Positions 17,616 through 24,107 of a stretch of 30,720 nucleotides of DNA are shown piece by piece (position 1 is the stretch's first letter; each line of letters opens with the position of its first letter). Source of the stretch: Syntrophaceae bacterium UBA5744 (GTDB taxonomy: Bacteria; Desulfobacterota; Syntrophia; Syntrophales; UBA2192). Under the pieces are notes generated by a model. The model ran no database searches. It was not told where the DNA came from and was given only the letters and a program-made list of their open reading frames with translations. The stretch covers positions 1 to 30,720 of the forward strand of contig DIFQ01000040.1 of the NCBI GenBank assembly GCA_002419215.1, written 5' to 3'. The position numbers and the translations under genes were made by a program.

Positions 17616-17634
17616 CCGCGGCCGTCGGCCGCGG
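17616..17634. repeat. GC-rich palindrome between the CorC gene and lnt
   Basis: CCGCGGCCG and CGGCCGCGG are perfect 9-base arms around a single central base; flanking CAGC/GCTG can extend the stem. There is no T run on either side, so it is not a standard terminator. It lies 18 bases before the lnt start codon and could shield it or stabilise the transcript. Confidence 0.7.
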
Positions 17635-17645
17635 TGCTGGTGTCT

Positions 17646-18503
17646 TTAGAGCGTTGATGGCGTTGCCTCCCCCGTCTTTCGGATTTTGACCTTCTTGATG
17701 CTTCGCTCGTCCGCCGAGGCGATGACCATCTCCAGTCCGTCATGGCGGATGACATCCCCCGTCAGGGGGATTTTACGGATCAGGTGCAGGATGAACCCCG
17801 CCAGGGTCTCGTATTTCCCTTCCGGAATGGCGATCCCGAAGCGCGCTTCGAGCTTTTCGATCTCGACCCGGCTGTCCACGAGCGTGTAGCCGTCGGGAAG
17901 ATCCGTAAAGTCCGTTTCATCGGCTTCGTTCTCGTCCCTGATCTCGCCGACGATCTCCTCGATGAGGTCCTCCAGGGTGACCAGGCCTGCCGTTCCCCCG
18001 TACTCGTCGATGACGATGGCCATGTGCTGACGCTCATCCTTGAGTTCGTGGAGCAGCAGGTGGATGCTCTTCGTTTCGGGGATGAAGTAGGGCTTGCGGA
18101 GAAGCGGCTTGAGATCAGCCTCCCCGACGGGCATCGACCAGAGACGCAGGAGGTCCTTGACGTTGAGGATGCCGATGATGTTGTCCACGCTTCCGTCGTA
18201 GACGGGCAACCGGGTGTACCCGTGCCGGGTTACCTGGTCGATGATTTCTCCGATGGGGGCATCGCTCGGGATGGCGACGATGTCCGTGCGGGGGATCATC
18301 ACCTCGCGGGCCACCGTGTCGCGAAACTCCAGGATGCTCTGGATCATCTCGCCCGATTTCTCGTCGATCAGCCCCTTCTCTTCGCCCTCGTCGATGATGG
18401 ACTGGATCTCCTCCTCGAGACGAGATTGCTCCCGCTCCTTCCCGCTGACGAAGAAGGATTTCAGACGCGCCAGGGCATCGCTGAACAGGGTGAAACGGCT
18501 CAT
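17646..18503 (-). CDS. CorC/YbeX-type CBS-domain protein (hemolysin-family)
   Basis: A 285-residue soluble protein of the YbeX/CorC type. Two CBS domains (about residues 66-185) start at VMIPRTDIVAIP and include DEYGGTAGLVTLEDLIEEIVGEI; the CorC/HlyC transporter-associated domain follows (about 195-275) with LVDSRVEIEKL and TLAGFIL. No DUF21 membrane region is present, as expected of YbeX rather than CorB. The ATG is immediately next to the stop of the radical SAM gene (zero bases between them), so translation is probably coupled. E. coli YbeX has been linked to magnesium handling and ribosome maintenance; its adjacency to lnt here supports orthology. The exact function remains uncertain. Confidence 0.92.
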   Translation of the reverse strand: MSRFTLFSDALARLKSFFVSGKEREQSRLEEEIQSIIDEGEEKGLIDEKSGEMIQSILEFRDTVAREVMIPRTDIVAIPSDAPIGEIIDQVTRHGYTRLPVYDGSVDNIIGILNVKDLLRLWSMPVGEADLKPLLRKPYFIPETKSIHLLLHELKDERQHMAIVIDEYGGTAGLVTLEDLIEEIVGEIRDENEADETDFTDLPDGYTLVDSRVEIEKLEARFGIAIPEGKYETLAGFILHLIRKIPLTGDVIRHDGLEMVIASADERSIKKVKIRKTGEATPSTL

Positions 18504-19379
18504 TCAAAGGCCTCGCAGAGATTCGGGTCTCAACATCGAGGCGTCGCTGCGCAGGACGACTTCGTCGATGAGGCGGGCAACCTTTTCCCGGTCCCGGGGC
18601 ATCCGGGCCCGGAGAGGCAGGTAGTTGGAGGCGTGATTGGCTGTGAAGAAGCAGTTGCTGAAACGGGCGCCCGACACGATAAGGCTCAGTTCCTTGAGCA
18701 GATCAAAGGTTCCCGGGAGCACGAAGGTCCCGGCTTTCCGTTCTTCATCGAGCGGAGTGCCCGGGACGATCATGACGGTCAGCACGCCGGCGAAGTCGGG
18801 GTCTACGTCCGTGAGGATGCGGGCCGTATCCCGGGCATGCTCCGTGCTTTTCTCGATGCCGCCGATGCCGAGAAGGACCGTTGCGGAAAGGGCGATCCCG
18901 GCCTCTTTCACCCTTCTGCCCGCCTCGACGATCTGATCGTAGGTAGCTCCCTTGCGGATCTTGCGGAGAAGCTCCTCGTTTCCCGTCTCGATCCCCAGGT
19001 AGACAATGCCGAGACCGTGCTCCCTCAGTTCGCGAAGCTCCTCGACGGATTTTCGCAGGATGCTCTTCGCGTTGCCGTAGGTTCCGATGCGGCCAACACC
19101 GGGCAGATGCTTTCGGACGGCTTCGAGGATTTCGAGCAGGCGCTTCTGAGGGACGATGAGGGCATCGCCGTCGCAGAGGAAGAGCCTGTCGACCTGGCGG
19201 ATCCGCCGGGATGCATACTCCAGATCCTCGACGATCTCCTCGAGGCTCTTGATGCGGAACCGCTTGTCCTTGAAGCTCGGGCAGAAGGTGCACCGGTTGT
19301 GCGAGCAGCCGACAGTGACCTGCAATAACAGGCTGGTTGCCTCGCTGGGAGGCCGGATGATGTCCCCTTCGTACTTCAT
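18504..19379 (-). CDS. Radical SAM protein with CX4CX2C cluster motif
   Basis: A 291-residue radical SAM enzyme of unknown substrate. It begins MKYEGDIIRPPSEATSLLLQ and carries VGCSHNRCTFC with Cys25, Cys30 and Cys33, a four-residue first gap where most of the superfamily has three. I recognise this N-terminal pattern as that of a conserved, uncharacterised bacterial family, so the spacing is likely genuine. YLGIETGNEELL and GIGGIEKSTEHA lie in the barrel. The frame is open 79 codons further upstream, but the family start is the ATG at 19379, which overlaps the stop of the zinc-ribbon gene as ATGA. It ends directly against the CorC start. Confidence 0.86.
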   Translation of the reverse strand: MKYEGDIIRPPSEATSLLLQVTVGCSHNRCTFCPSFKDKRFRIKSLEEIVEDLEYASRRIRQVDRLFLCDGDALIVPQKRLLEILEAVRKHLPGVGRIGTYGNAKSILRKSVEELRELREHGLGIVYLGIETGNEELLRKIRKGATYDQIVEAGRRVKEAGIALSATVLLGIGGIEKSTEHARDTARILTDVDPDFAGVLTVMIVPGTPLDEERKAGTFVLPGTFDLLKELSLIVSGARFSNCFFTANHASNYLPLRARMPRDREKVARLIDEVVLRSDASMLRPESLRGL

Positions 19380-19591
19380 TGCTCCCCGTGGTTCCCTCCG
19401 TAGGGATTCACGGATGGATTTTCGTAGCAGGAGCTGCAGAAGGCCTTGGTGTCGACGTGCCCGCAACCGTAGCCCCAGAGGTCCCAGCGGCGACAGTCGG
19501 CGCAGAGATGGATCGAGCAGCCGTCGCAGAGTACGATGGAATGTTTCTTCCTGCAGACCTGGCAGAATTCTGTGCCGTCTGTGATGATCAT
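19376..19591 (-). CDS. Small cysteine-rich zinc-ribbon protein
   Basis: A 71-residue protein with four CXXC pairs at 10/13, 22/25, 30/33 and 52/55 plus Cys43, together with His17, His28 and His45. This is enough for two zinc sites in a treble-clef or B-box-like arrangement. No signal peptide. The ATG is preceded by GAGGA 11 bases upstream. The stop overlaps the start of the radical SAM gene as ATGA, so the two are probably made together. I do not recognise a named family; a partner or substrate-carrier role for the radical SAM enzyme is possible but unproven. Confidence 0.75.
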   Translation of the reverse strand: MIITDGTEFCQVCRKKHSIVLCDGCSIHLCADCRRWDLWGYGCGHVDTKAFCSSCYENPSVNPYGGNHGEQ

Positions 19592-19696
19592 GGGAACGTT
19601 TTTCCTCGTCTGTCAAATTTTCTTCGCTAATCTATATGATGAGGGACGAAAAGGCAAGCCCGTTGGCCCGATCGGGCCCGCAGGAGCATGTCAAAC

Positions 19697-19797
19697 GGGG
19701 TGCCTTGAAACATGCGCCAAGAAAGAGTTTCAAGGCATGCTGCGGCGGATCGCCTGAAAAAATAACGAATCCGTGAGGGGGGTGGCTTGAAACATCG
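19697..19797. repeat. CTTGAAAC repeats, likely upstream activator sites
   Basis: TGCCTTGAAAC (19701-19711) and GTTTCAAGGCA (19727-19737) form a perfect 11-bp inverted repeat around 15 bases. A direct copy of the first arm with its flanks, CTTGAAACAT, recurs at 19786-19795; the 19-base blocks at 19697 and 19779 agree at 16 positions. The inverted pair is about 90-125 bases upstream of the expected sigma-54 start, where enhancer-binding proteins act. Confidence 0.6.
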
Positions 19798-19800
19798 TCG

Positions 19801-19816
19801 TGGCAAGCATCTTGCA
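19801..19816 (+). promoter_or_regulatory. Sigma-54 (RpoN) -24/-12 promoter for the kamA operon
   Basis: TGGCAAGCATCTTGCA matches the sigma-54 consensus TGGCACGNNNNTTGCW at every fixed position except the sixth (A for C), with exact GG-to-GC spacing. Transcription would start near 19828, giving a leader of about 235 bases. Transcription from such a site would need an activator ATPase. Confidence 0.68.
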
Positions 19817-19888
19817 CAGCGAATTGATGTCCGCGTAATTTCATTGAAATTTTTTTTCGAAAAGTGCGCAAATTTTGCAGAAAACGCT

Positions 19889-19916
19889 TGACAAAAAATA
19901 TTTCTGCCTTACAAAG
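19889..19916 (+). promoter_or_regulatory. Possible second (sigma-70) promoter for the kamA operon
   Basis: Perfect TTGACA (19889-19894), 16-base spacer, TACAAA (19911-19916; 4 of 6 matches), within AT-rich DNA. It would leave a leader of about 140 bases. Confidence 0.45.
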
Positions 19917-19943
19917 GAAACAAGTGAAACCTCTTTATGGGGG

Positions 19944-19977
19944 CCGTTTTTCAGGCAGACCGACGATGAAAAAACGG
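19944..19977 (+). other. Leader hairpin upstream of kamA
   Basis: CCGTTTTT (19944-19951) pairs with AAAAACGG (19970-19977) around an 18-base loop, 85 bases before the kamA start. No T tract follows. I do not recognise a riboswitch class in the leader. Confidence 0.45.
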
Positions 19978-20062
19978 TGAAGCGACTCCGACTACGGGAA
20001 TTCTATTGAAAGCGCGACAGAGAACAGTTCATCGTCAAGAACATACGTCAGGAGGACAACGG

Positions 20063-21397
20063 ATGGAAGAAAACGTCTGTCTGAGCCAGGAGGCGGAGCC
20101 TCCAGGTCAGCAAACCGGCATGACCGGTTTAGCTCTGGATGAGCTAATTCAAAACACTCTCCCCTCTTCCCCCGTGGCGCCAGCCACGACAGGGAAACCC
20201 AGTCGCGTTTTCATCATGCCTTCCCGGGGGGCTTCCTCCTGCAAGCCCAGCCCCCGCTCCCAGTCGTTCCGAAAGCAATTCTTTCCCGAGGCTACTGCGG
20301 CGGAGTGGAATGACTGGCGCTGGCAGGTCCGCAACCGGATCACCGGCGTCGAGATGCTCTCGCGCATGCTGTGGCTCTCGATCGAAGAAGAAACGGCGAT
20401 CCATGCACGGGGGGGCACCATCCCGCTCAACATCACGCCCTACTATGCGAGCCTGCTGGATCCCATGGATTCCGATCAGCCGATGAGAAGAATGGTGGTT
20501 CCGGTGACGACGGAGTTCGAGCGCTCCGGGGACGAATCGGACGATCCACTCGGAGAGGACCATGACACGCCGGTGCCGGGTCTTGTTCACCGATACCCCG
20601 ACAGGGTGCTCTTTCTCGTCACGGGGTTCTGCTCCACGCACTGCCGCTATTGCACGCGCTCGCGGATGGTCGGCAGGCACGAAGAGATCCACGCAGACCG
20701 CGAGAGATGGGAACGTGCGATTGCGTATATCGAGAGCACGCCGACGGTGCGTGACATCCTGCTTTCCGGCGGGGATCCGCTGACGCTGCCCGACGAAGCT
20801 CTGGACTGGCTGCTATCGCGGCTCAGGGCCATTCCGCACGTCGAACTGATCCGCATCGGGACGAAGGTGCCCGTCGTATTGCCGCAGAGGATCACTTCGA
20901 GCCTCTGCCACGTGTTGAAGCGTCACCATCCGCTCTGGATGAGTATTCACTTCTCCCACCCCGACGAGTTGACCTTCGAGGTCAGTCAGGCCTGCAACCG
21001 CCTGGCCGACGCCGGCATCCCGCTCGGGAGCCAGACGGTGCTGCTTGCCGGAGTGAACGACAACGTGGCGACGATGAAACGCCTGGTCCACGATCTCGTC
21101 ATGAATCGCGTGCGTCCCTATTACCTCTACCAGTGCGACCCGATCACCGGTTCGTCCCATTTCCGGACGCCCGTTTCCAGGGGGCTGGAGATCATTGAAG
21201 GCCTGCGGGGACACACGACAGGGTACGCCGTGCCGACCTATGTCATCGATGCCCCTGGAGGCGGAGGGAAAATCCCGCTTCTGCCCGGTTATGTCGTCGG
21301 CCACGATGAGCACCACATCCTGCTCAGGAATTATCAGGGACGCACCTTCCAGTACCCCGACCCGGCCGTGACTGCCGAGTTCGAAGGCAGGGTCTGA
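20063..21397 (+). CDS. kamA: KamA-family radical SAM aminomutase (lysine 2,3-aminomutase-like)
   Basis: A 444-residue PLP- and SAM-dependent enzyme that would move an alpha-amino group to the beta carbon. The iron-sulfur motif is FCSTHCRYC (Cys190, Cys194, Cys197). The PLP lysine is Lys403 in DAPGGGGKIP. Asp396 and Asp359 (in YQCDP), spaced by 37 residues, correspond in position to the two aspartates that bind the lysine side-chain amine in clostridial lysine 2,3-aminomutase, favouring lysine or another basic substrate over glutamate. The first 85 or so residues are poorly conserved and Ser/Pro-rich. The ATG has GGAGG seven bases upstream; a longer frame from 20006 was rejected. First gene of a four-gene set with two ATP-grasp enzymes and a GNAT, behind a sigma-54-type promoter. 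EpmB is an alternative but is usually shorter and paired with epmA or efp. Confidence 0.88.
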   Translation: MEENVCLSQEAEPPGQQTGMTGLALDELIQNTLPSSPVAPATTGKPSRVFIMPSRGASSCKPSPRSQSFRKQFFPEATAAEWNDWRWQVRNRITGVEMLSRMLWLSIEEETAIHARGGTIPLNITPYYASLLDPMDSDQPMRRMVVPVTTEFERSGDESDDPLGEDHDTPVPGLVHRYPDRVLFLVTGFCSTHCRYCTRSRMVGRHEEIHADRERWERAIAYIESTPTVRDILLSGGDPLTLPDEALDWLLSRLRAIPHVELIRIGTKVPVVLPQRITSSLCHVLKRHHPLWMSIHFSHPDELTFEVSQACNRLADAGIPLGSQTVLLAGVNDNVATMKRLVHDLVMNRVRPYYLYQCDPITGSSHFRTPVSRGLEIIEGLRGHTTGYAVPTYVIDAPGGGGKIPLLPGYVVGHDEHHILLRNYQGRTFQYPDPAVTAEFEGRV

Positions 21398-21428
21398 TTC
21401 GGCCCTTGCGATCGGATAGAACCACCGA

Positions 21429-21460
21429 AGAGCCCCGCCGCCCCAAAACGGCGGGGTTCT
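21429..21460 (+). other. Strong hairpin between kamA and the first ATP-grasp gene
   Basis: AGAGCCCCGCCG and CGGCGGGGTTCT form a 12-bp stem (one G-U pair) around the loop CCCCAAAA. No T run follows, so full termination is unlikely; it may cap the kamA transcript against 3' decay or reduce readthrough, setting kamA above its downstream partners. Confidence 0.7.
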
Positions 21461-21486
21461 AAATTTCAAAGTTGACGGAGAGCCCC

Positions 21487-22473
21487 ATGACAAGGGTCGG
21501 GATGACGTATGACCTTCGGACGGACTATCTCGAGGAAGGATACACGGAGGAACAGACCGCAGAGTTCGACCAGCCCGCCACGATCGACGCCATCGAGGAG
21601 ACGCTCGGCTCCCTGGGATACCGGACCGAACGGATCGGCCACGTCCGGGCCCTTGCGAAACGCCTCGTCGCCGGCGAGAGATGGGATCTGGTTTTCAACA
21701 TCGCCGAGGGCCTGAAAGGGTACGGTCGGGAATCCCAGGTTCCCTGCCTGCTCGAGGCCTACGACATCCCCTACGTCTTCTCCGATCCCCTGGTTCTCTC
21801 GCTCACCCTTCACAAGGCCATGGCCAAACGGGTCATACGCGACCTGGGCATCCCCACACCCGATTTTGCCGTCGTGGAGGAGCCCGGCGACCTCGCCGAT
21901 GTCCGCCTTCCCTTCCCGCTGTTCGTAAAGCCCATCTCGGAAGGGACCGGAAAGGGGATCGACGCGAAATCGATCGTCCGCGACCGGGGCGAGCTCGAAG
22001 TCCGGTGCCGGGTTCTCCTCGAGACCTTCGCCCAGCCGGTTCTCGTGGAGACCTACCTTGCCGGCAGGGAATTCACCGTGGGTATCGTCGGGACGGGCCG
22101 CAAGGCGCGAGTGGTCGCCGTCATGGAAGTCCTCCTGCGGGAAAGCGCCGAAAAGGGCGTCTACTCTCTCGTCAACAAGGAATACTGCGAACAGTTCGTG
22201 GATTACACGCTCGTCACGGGCGAAGAAGCCGAGCGGGTATCGGCGGTGGCCCTGGCTGCCTGGCGCGGGCTCGAGTGCAGGGACGGGGGGCGGCTCGACA
22301 TCCGGGCAGATGCCTCCGGGGTCCCCCATTTCCTGGAGGTCAATCCCCTGGCGGGCCTTCATCCGACCCATTCCGATCTTCCCATCCTGTCCGCCCTGGC
22401 AGGCGTTTCCTATCGGGATCTTCTCGGGATGATCATGTCGTCTGCCGAGGAAAGGATCCGATCCGGACGTTGA
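21487..22473 (+). CDS. D-Ala-D-Ala-ligase-like ATP-grasp enzyme 1
   Basis: A 328-residue ATP-grasp enzyme that would join a carboxylate to an amine through an acyl phosphate. The Ddl-like N-terminal domain shows WDLVFNIAEG and a HKAMAKRVIRDLGIPTP segment; the ATP-binding strand is FPLFVKPISEGTGKGI (about 144-158); YLAGREFTVGIVG follows; the metal ligands Glu284 and Asn286 sit in FLEVNPLAGLHPTHSDLP. True Ddl has a GEDG loop and a NTLPG ending, both different here, so a substrate other than D-alanine is likely. The ATG at 21487 follows GGAGAG; an in-frame TTG at 21472 is less likely. It lies seven bases from the second ligase gene. Confidence 0.88.
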   Translation: MTRVGMTYDLRTDYLEEGYTEEQTAEFDQPATIDAIEETLGSLGYRTERIGHVRALAKRLVAGERWDLVFNIAEGLKGYGRESQVPCLLEAYDIPYVFSDPLVLSLTLHKAMAKRVIRDLGIPTPDFAVVEEPGDLADVRLPFPLFVKPISEGTGKGIDAKSIVRDRGELEVRCRVLLETFAQPVLVETYLAGREFTVGIVGTGRKARVVAVMEVLLRESAEKGVYSLVNKEYCEQFVDYTLVTGEEAERVSAVALAAWRGLECRDGGRLDIRADASGVPHFLEVNPLAGLHPTHSDLPILSALAGVSYRDLLGMIMSSAEERIRSGR

Positions 22474-22480
22474 GAATTCG

Positions 22481-23473
22481 ATGAGGGTGATCATTCTTCA
22501 CAGTGACGTCGGTTCCTGCGCCTCAGCCGATGAGCAGGACGTCCTGACGCAAGTCGAAGCCGTTTCGGGAGCGTTGAAGAGACTCGGCCATGAAGCGCTG
22601 CCCATGGCGTTGGGCCTCGATCTCGACAACGCGGAACGGCGGCTGCGGGAAACGGCGTGCGATCTGGTGTTCAACCTCGTCGAGACCGTGGGCGGACAGG
22701 GACGCCTCATCCACCTGGCTCCTGCGCTGCTGGATTCCTTGCAGATACCCTACACGGGGGCCGGCACGGAGGCCACCTTCCTCAGCTCCAACAAGCTTGC
22801 CGCAAAGAAACTCCTCCACGCCCATCGTCTCGGCACACCGGGCTGGGCCAGCCTGAGGGACTCCTCCTGGAGAGGACCGTTTCCCGCAGGGTCCCCTTTC
22901 ATCATCAAGTCGGTATGGGAGCATGCCTCCGTCGGTCTCGAAGAGGGTTCGGTGGTTTCCCCGCGCACAATGGAGGAACTTCGGGATGAAATCCGCCGCC
23001 GTCTCGGGGAACTGGGCGCGGATGCCTTCGCGGAGCGCTACATCGACGGGCGTGAGTTCAACCTGTCCGTTCTGGCCGGCAAGGATGGACCCGAAGTTCT
23101 CCCCCCGGCGGAAATCGAGTTCATCGGGTACGGGGATGAGCGAATCCGCATCGTCGGGTACAGGGCCAAGTGGGACGAGACTGCCTATGAGTACCATCAC
23201 ACGCCGCGGCGGTTCGGATTCGGGCCGGAAGACCGGTTGTTGCTTCGTACCTTGAAGAGAATGGCCCTGCGCTGCTGGCATCTCTTCGGGCTCAGGGGGT
23301 ACGCCCGCGTCGATTACCGGGTGGATTGCAACGGCAATCCCTGGATCCTGGAAATCAACTCGAACCCCTGCCTTTCGCCGGACAGCGGATTTACGGCCGC
23401 AACCCAGCAAGCGGGCCTCCGGTACGATGAGGTGATCGGCAGGATCGTGGAAGACGCATTCAGGACGGATTGA
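22481..23473 (+). CDS. D-Ala-D-Ala-ligase-like ATP-grasp enzyme 2
   Basis: A 330-residue ATP-grasp enzyme, clearly diverged from its upstream neighbour rather than a recent copy. It begins MRVIILHSDVGSCASADEQD; CDLVFNLVETVGGQGRL and IPYTGAGTEATFLSSNKLAAK match the Ddl N-terminal domain and lid; FIIKSVWEHASVGLE (about 140-154) is the ATP-binding strand; YIDGREFNLSVLAG follows; Glu291 and Asn293 in LEINSNPCLSPDSGF are the metal ligands. The YEYHHTPRRF segment has no counterpart in the first enzyme and may shape the acceptor site. Starts seven bases after the first ligase gene and ends six bases before the GNAT gene. Two non-identical ligases in series suggest two successive amide bonds. Confidence 0.88.
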   Translation: MRVIILHSDVGSCASADEQDVLTQVEAVSGALKRLGHEALPMALGLDLDNAERRLRETACDLVFNLVETVGGQGRLIHLAPALLDSLQIPYTGAGTEATFLSSNKLAAKKLLHAHRLGTPGWASLRDSSWRGPFPAGSPFIIKSVWEHASVGLEEGSVVSPRTMEELRDEIRRRLGELGADAFAERYIDGREFNLSVLAGKDGPEVLPPAEIEFIGYGDERIRIVGYRAKWDETAYEYHHTPRRFGFGPEDRLLLRTLKRMALRCWHLFGLRGYARVDYRVDCNGNPWILEINSNPCLSPDSGFTAATQQAGLRYDEVIGRIVEDAFRTD

Positions 23474-23479
23474 ACCGCC

Positions 23480-24019
23480 ATGGCAGATAGACAATCCAGG
23501 CCGGCATCCCGCACGCCCATGACTCTTCGGACCGAGGTCCGGCGTGAAGACGGTGAGGTCATTCGAGACATCGTTTCATCGACGGGGCTCTTTCGACCCG
23601 ATGAAATCAGCATCGCCGTGGAACTCCTGGAGGAACGCCTCCGGGCGGGGCTCGCCGGCGGGTACCACTTCATCTTTGCAGAAAGGGAGGGCCGGGTGCT
23701 GGGATATTGCTGCTATGGCCCGGTTCCCCTGACCCTGCACAGCTATGATCTTTACTGGATCGCCGTTCGGAAGGAAGCGCAGGGCACGGGCATCGGGAAG
23801 ATCCTCCTGGAACGCTCCGAGACGGCTATCGGAGAGCTGGGAGGCCGGAAAATCTACATCGAAACCTCTTCGAAGGAAATGTATCGCAAAACGAGGCGCT
23901 TCTACGAGCGATGCGGATACCTGGCCGAGGCCACACTTCGTGAATTCTACTCCCCCGGCGACGACAAGGTTATCTACGTCAAGTCGATCGCCGACAAAAA
24001 GGAAGTTGGGAAGCTGTGA
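23480..24019 (+). CDS. GNAT-family N-acetyltransferase
   Basis: A 179-residue acetyl-CoA-dependent acyltransferase. The acetyl-CoA loop is visible in WIAVRKEAQGTGIGKILLE (R/QXXGXG), followed by KIYIETSSKEMYRKTRRFYERCGY, the usual GNAT C-terminal half. It is much shorter than the beta-lysine acetyltransferase AblB, so it is not an obvious member of the classical ablA-ablB pair. As the last gene of the kamA operon it probably acetylates the amine product or an intermediate. An internal ATG at 23519 is possible as a start because the first 13 residues are low in family character. The last few codons and the stop lie inside an octamer-repeat element. Confidence 0.87.
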   Translation: MADRQSRPASRTPMTLRTEVRREDGEVIRDIVSSTGLFRPDEISIAVELLEERLRAGLAGGYHFIFAEREGRVLGYCCYGPVPLTLHSYDLYWIAVRKEAQGTGIGKILLERSETAIGELGGRKIYIETSSKEMYRKTRRFYERCGYLAEATLREFYSPGDDKVIYVKSIADKKEVGKL

Positions 24020-24107
24020 AGCTGAGAAGCTTGGAGAAGAACAGAGGGTGCGGCATGCCTCAGATTGTCCAACCTTCTTACCCTCTCACCTTCTCCGCTT
24101 CTTCCCC
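24002..24107. repeat. Inverted array of 8-bp repeats (element 2)
   Basis: Left arm 24002-24033 is four octamers (GAAGTTGG, GAAGCTGT, GAAGCTGA, GAAGCTTG) with a degenerate fifth; right arm 24069-24107 in reverse complement reads AAGGTTGG, AGGGTAAG, AAGGTGAG, AAGCGGAG and a partial. It lies between convergent genes: the GNAT stop (24017-24019) is within the left arm, and the right arm ends on the stop codon of the META-domain gene. Same octamer theme as element 1 at 11362. Confidence 0.82.

Larger units (their letters stand above)
19592..20062. other. Long regulatory intergenic region
   Basis: A 471-base divergent spacer with no credible gene. In order it holds a 14-bp palindrome GGCCCGATCGGGCC (19665-19678), the CTTGAAAC repeats (19697-19797), a sigma-54-type promoter (19801-19816), a short AT-rich palindrome AATTTCA/TGAAATT followed by a T run (19837-19857), a possible sigma-70 promoter (19889-19916), a leader hairpin (19944-19977), and a GGAGG site before kamA. 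The 19835-19920 stretch is much more AT-rich than its surroundings. Confidence 0.8.

Noticed and set aside
19701..19737. Inverted repeat as a terminator or riboswitch stem
   Set aside because: No T run on either side and no match to a riboswitch class I know; a binding site fits better.
19837..19857. AT-rich palindrome with T run as a terminator
   Set aside because: The stem has only two G-C pairs, and it lies just past the sigma-54 start; too weak to call a terminator.
19632..19871. Short open frames in the long intergenic region
   Set aside because: No ribosome-binding sites or recognisable composition; they overlap the inverted repeats and the promoter element.
21487..23473. The two ATP-grasp genes as a recent tandem duplication or as ddlA/ddlB
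   Set aside because: They share only the fold and general motifs, differ in acceptor-side segments, and lack the true Ddl loop signatures.
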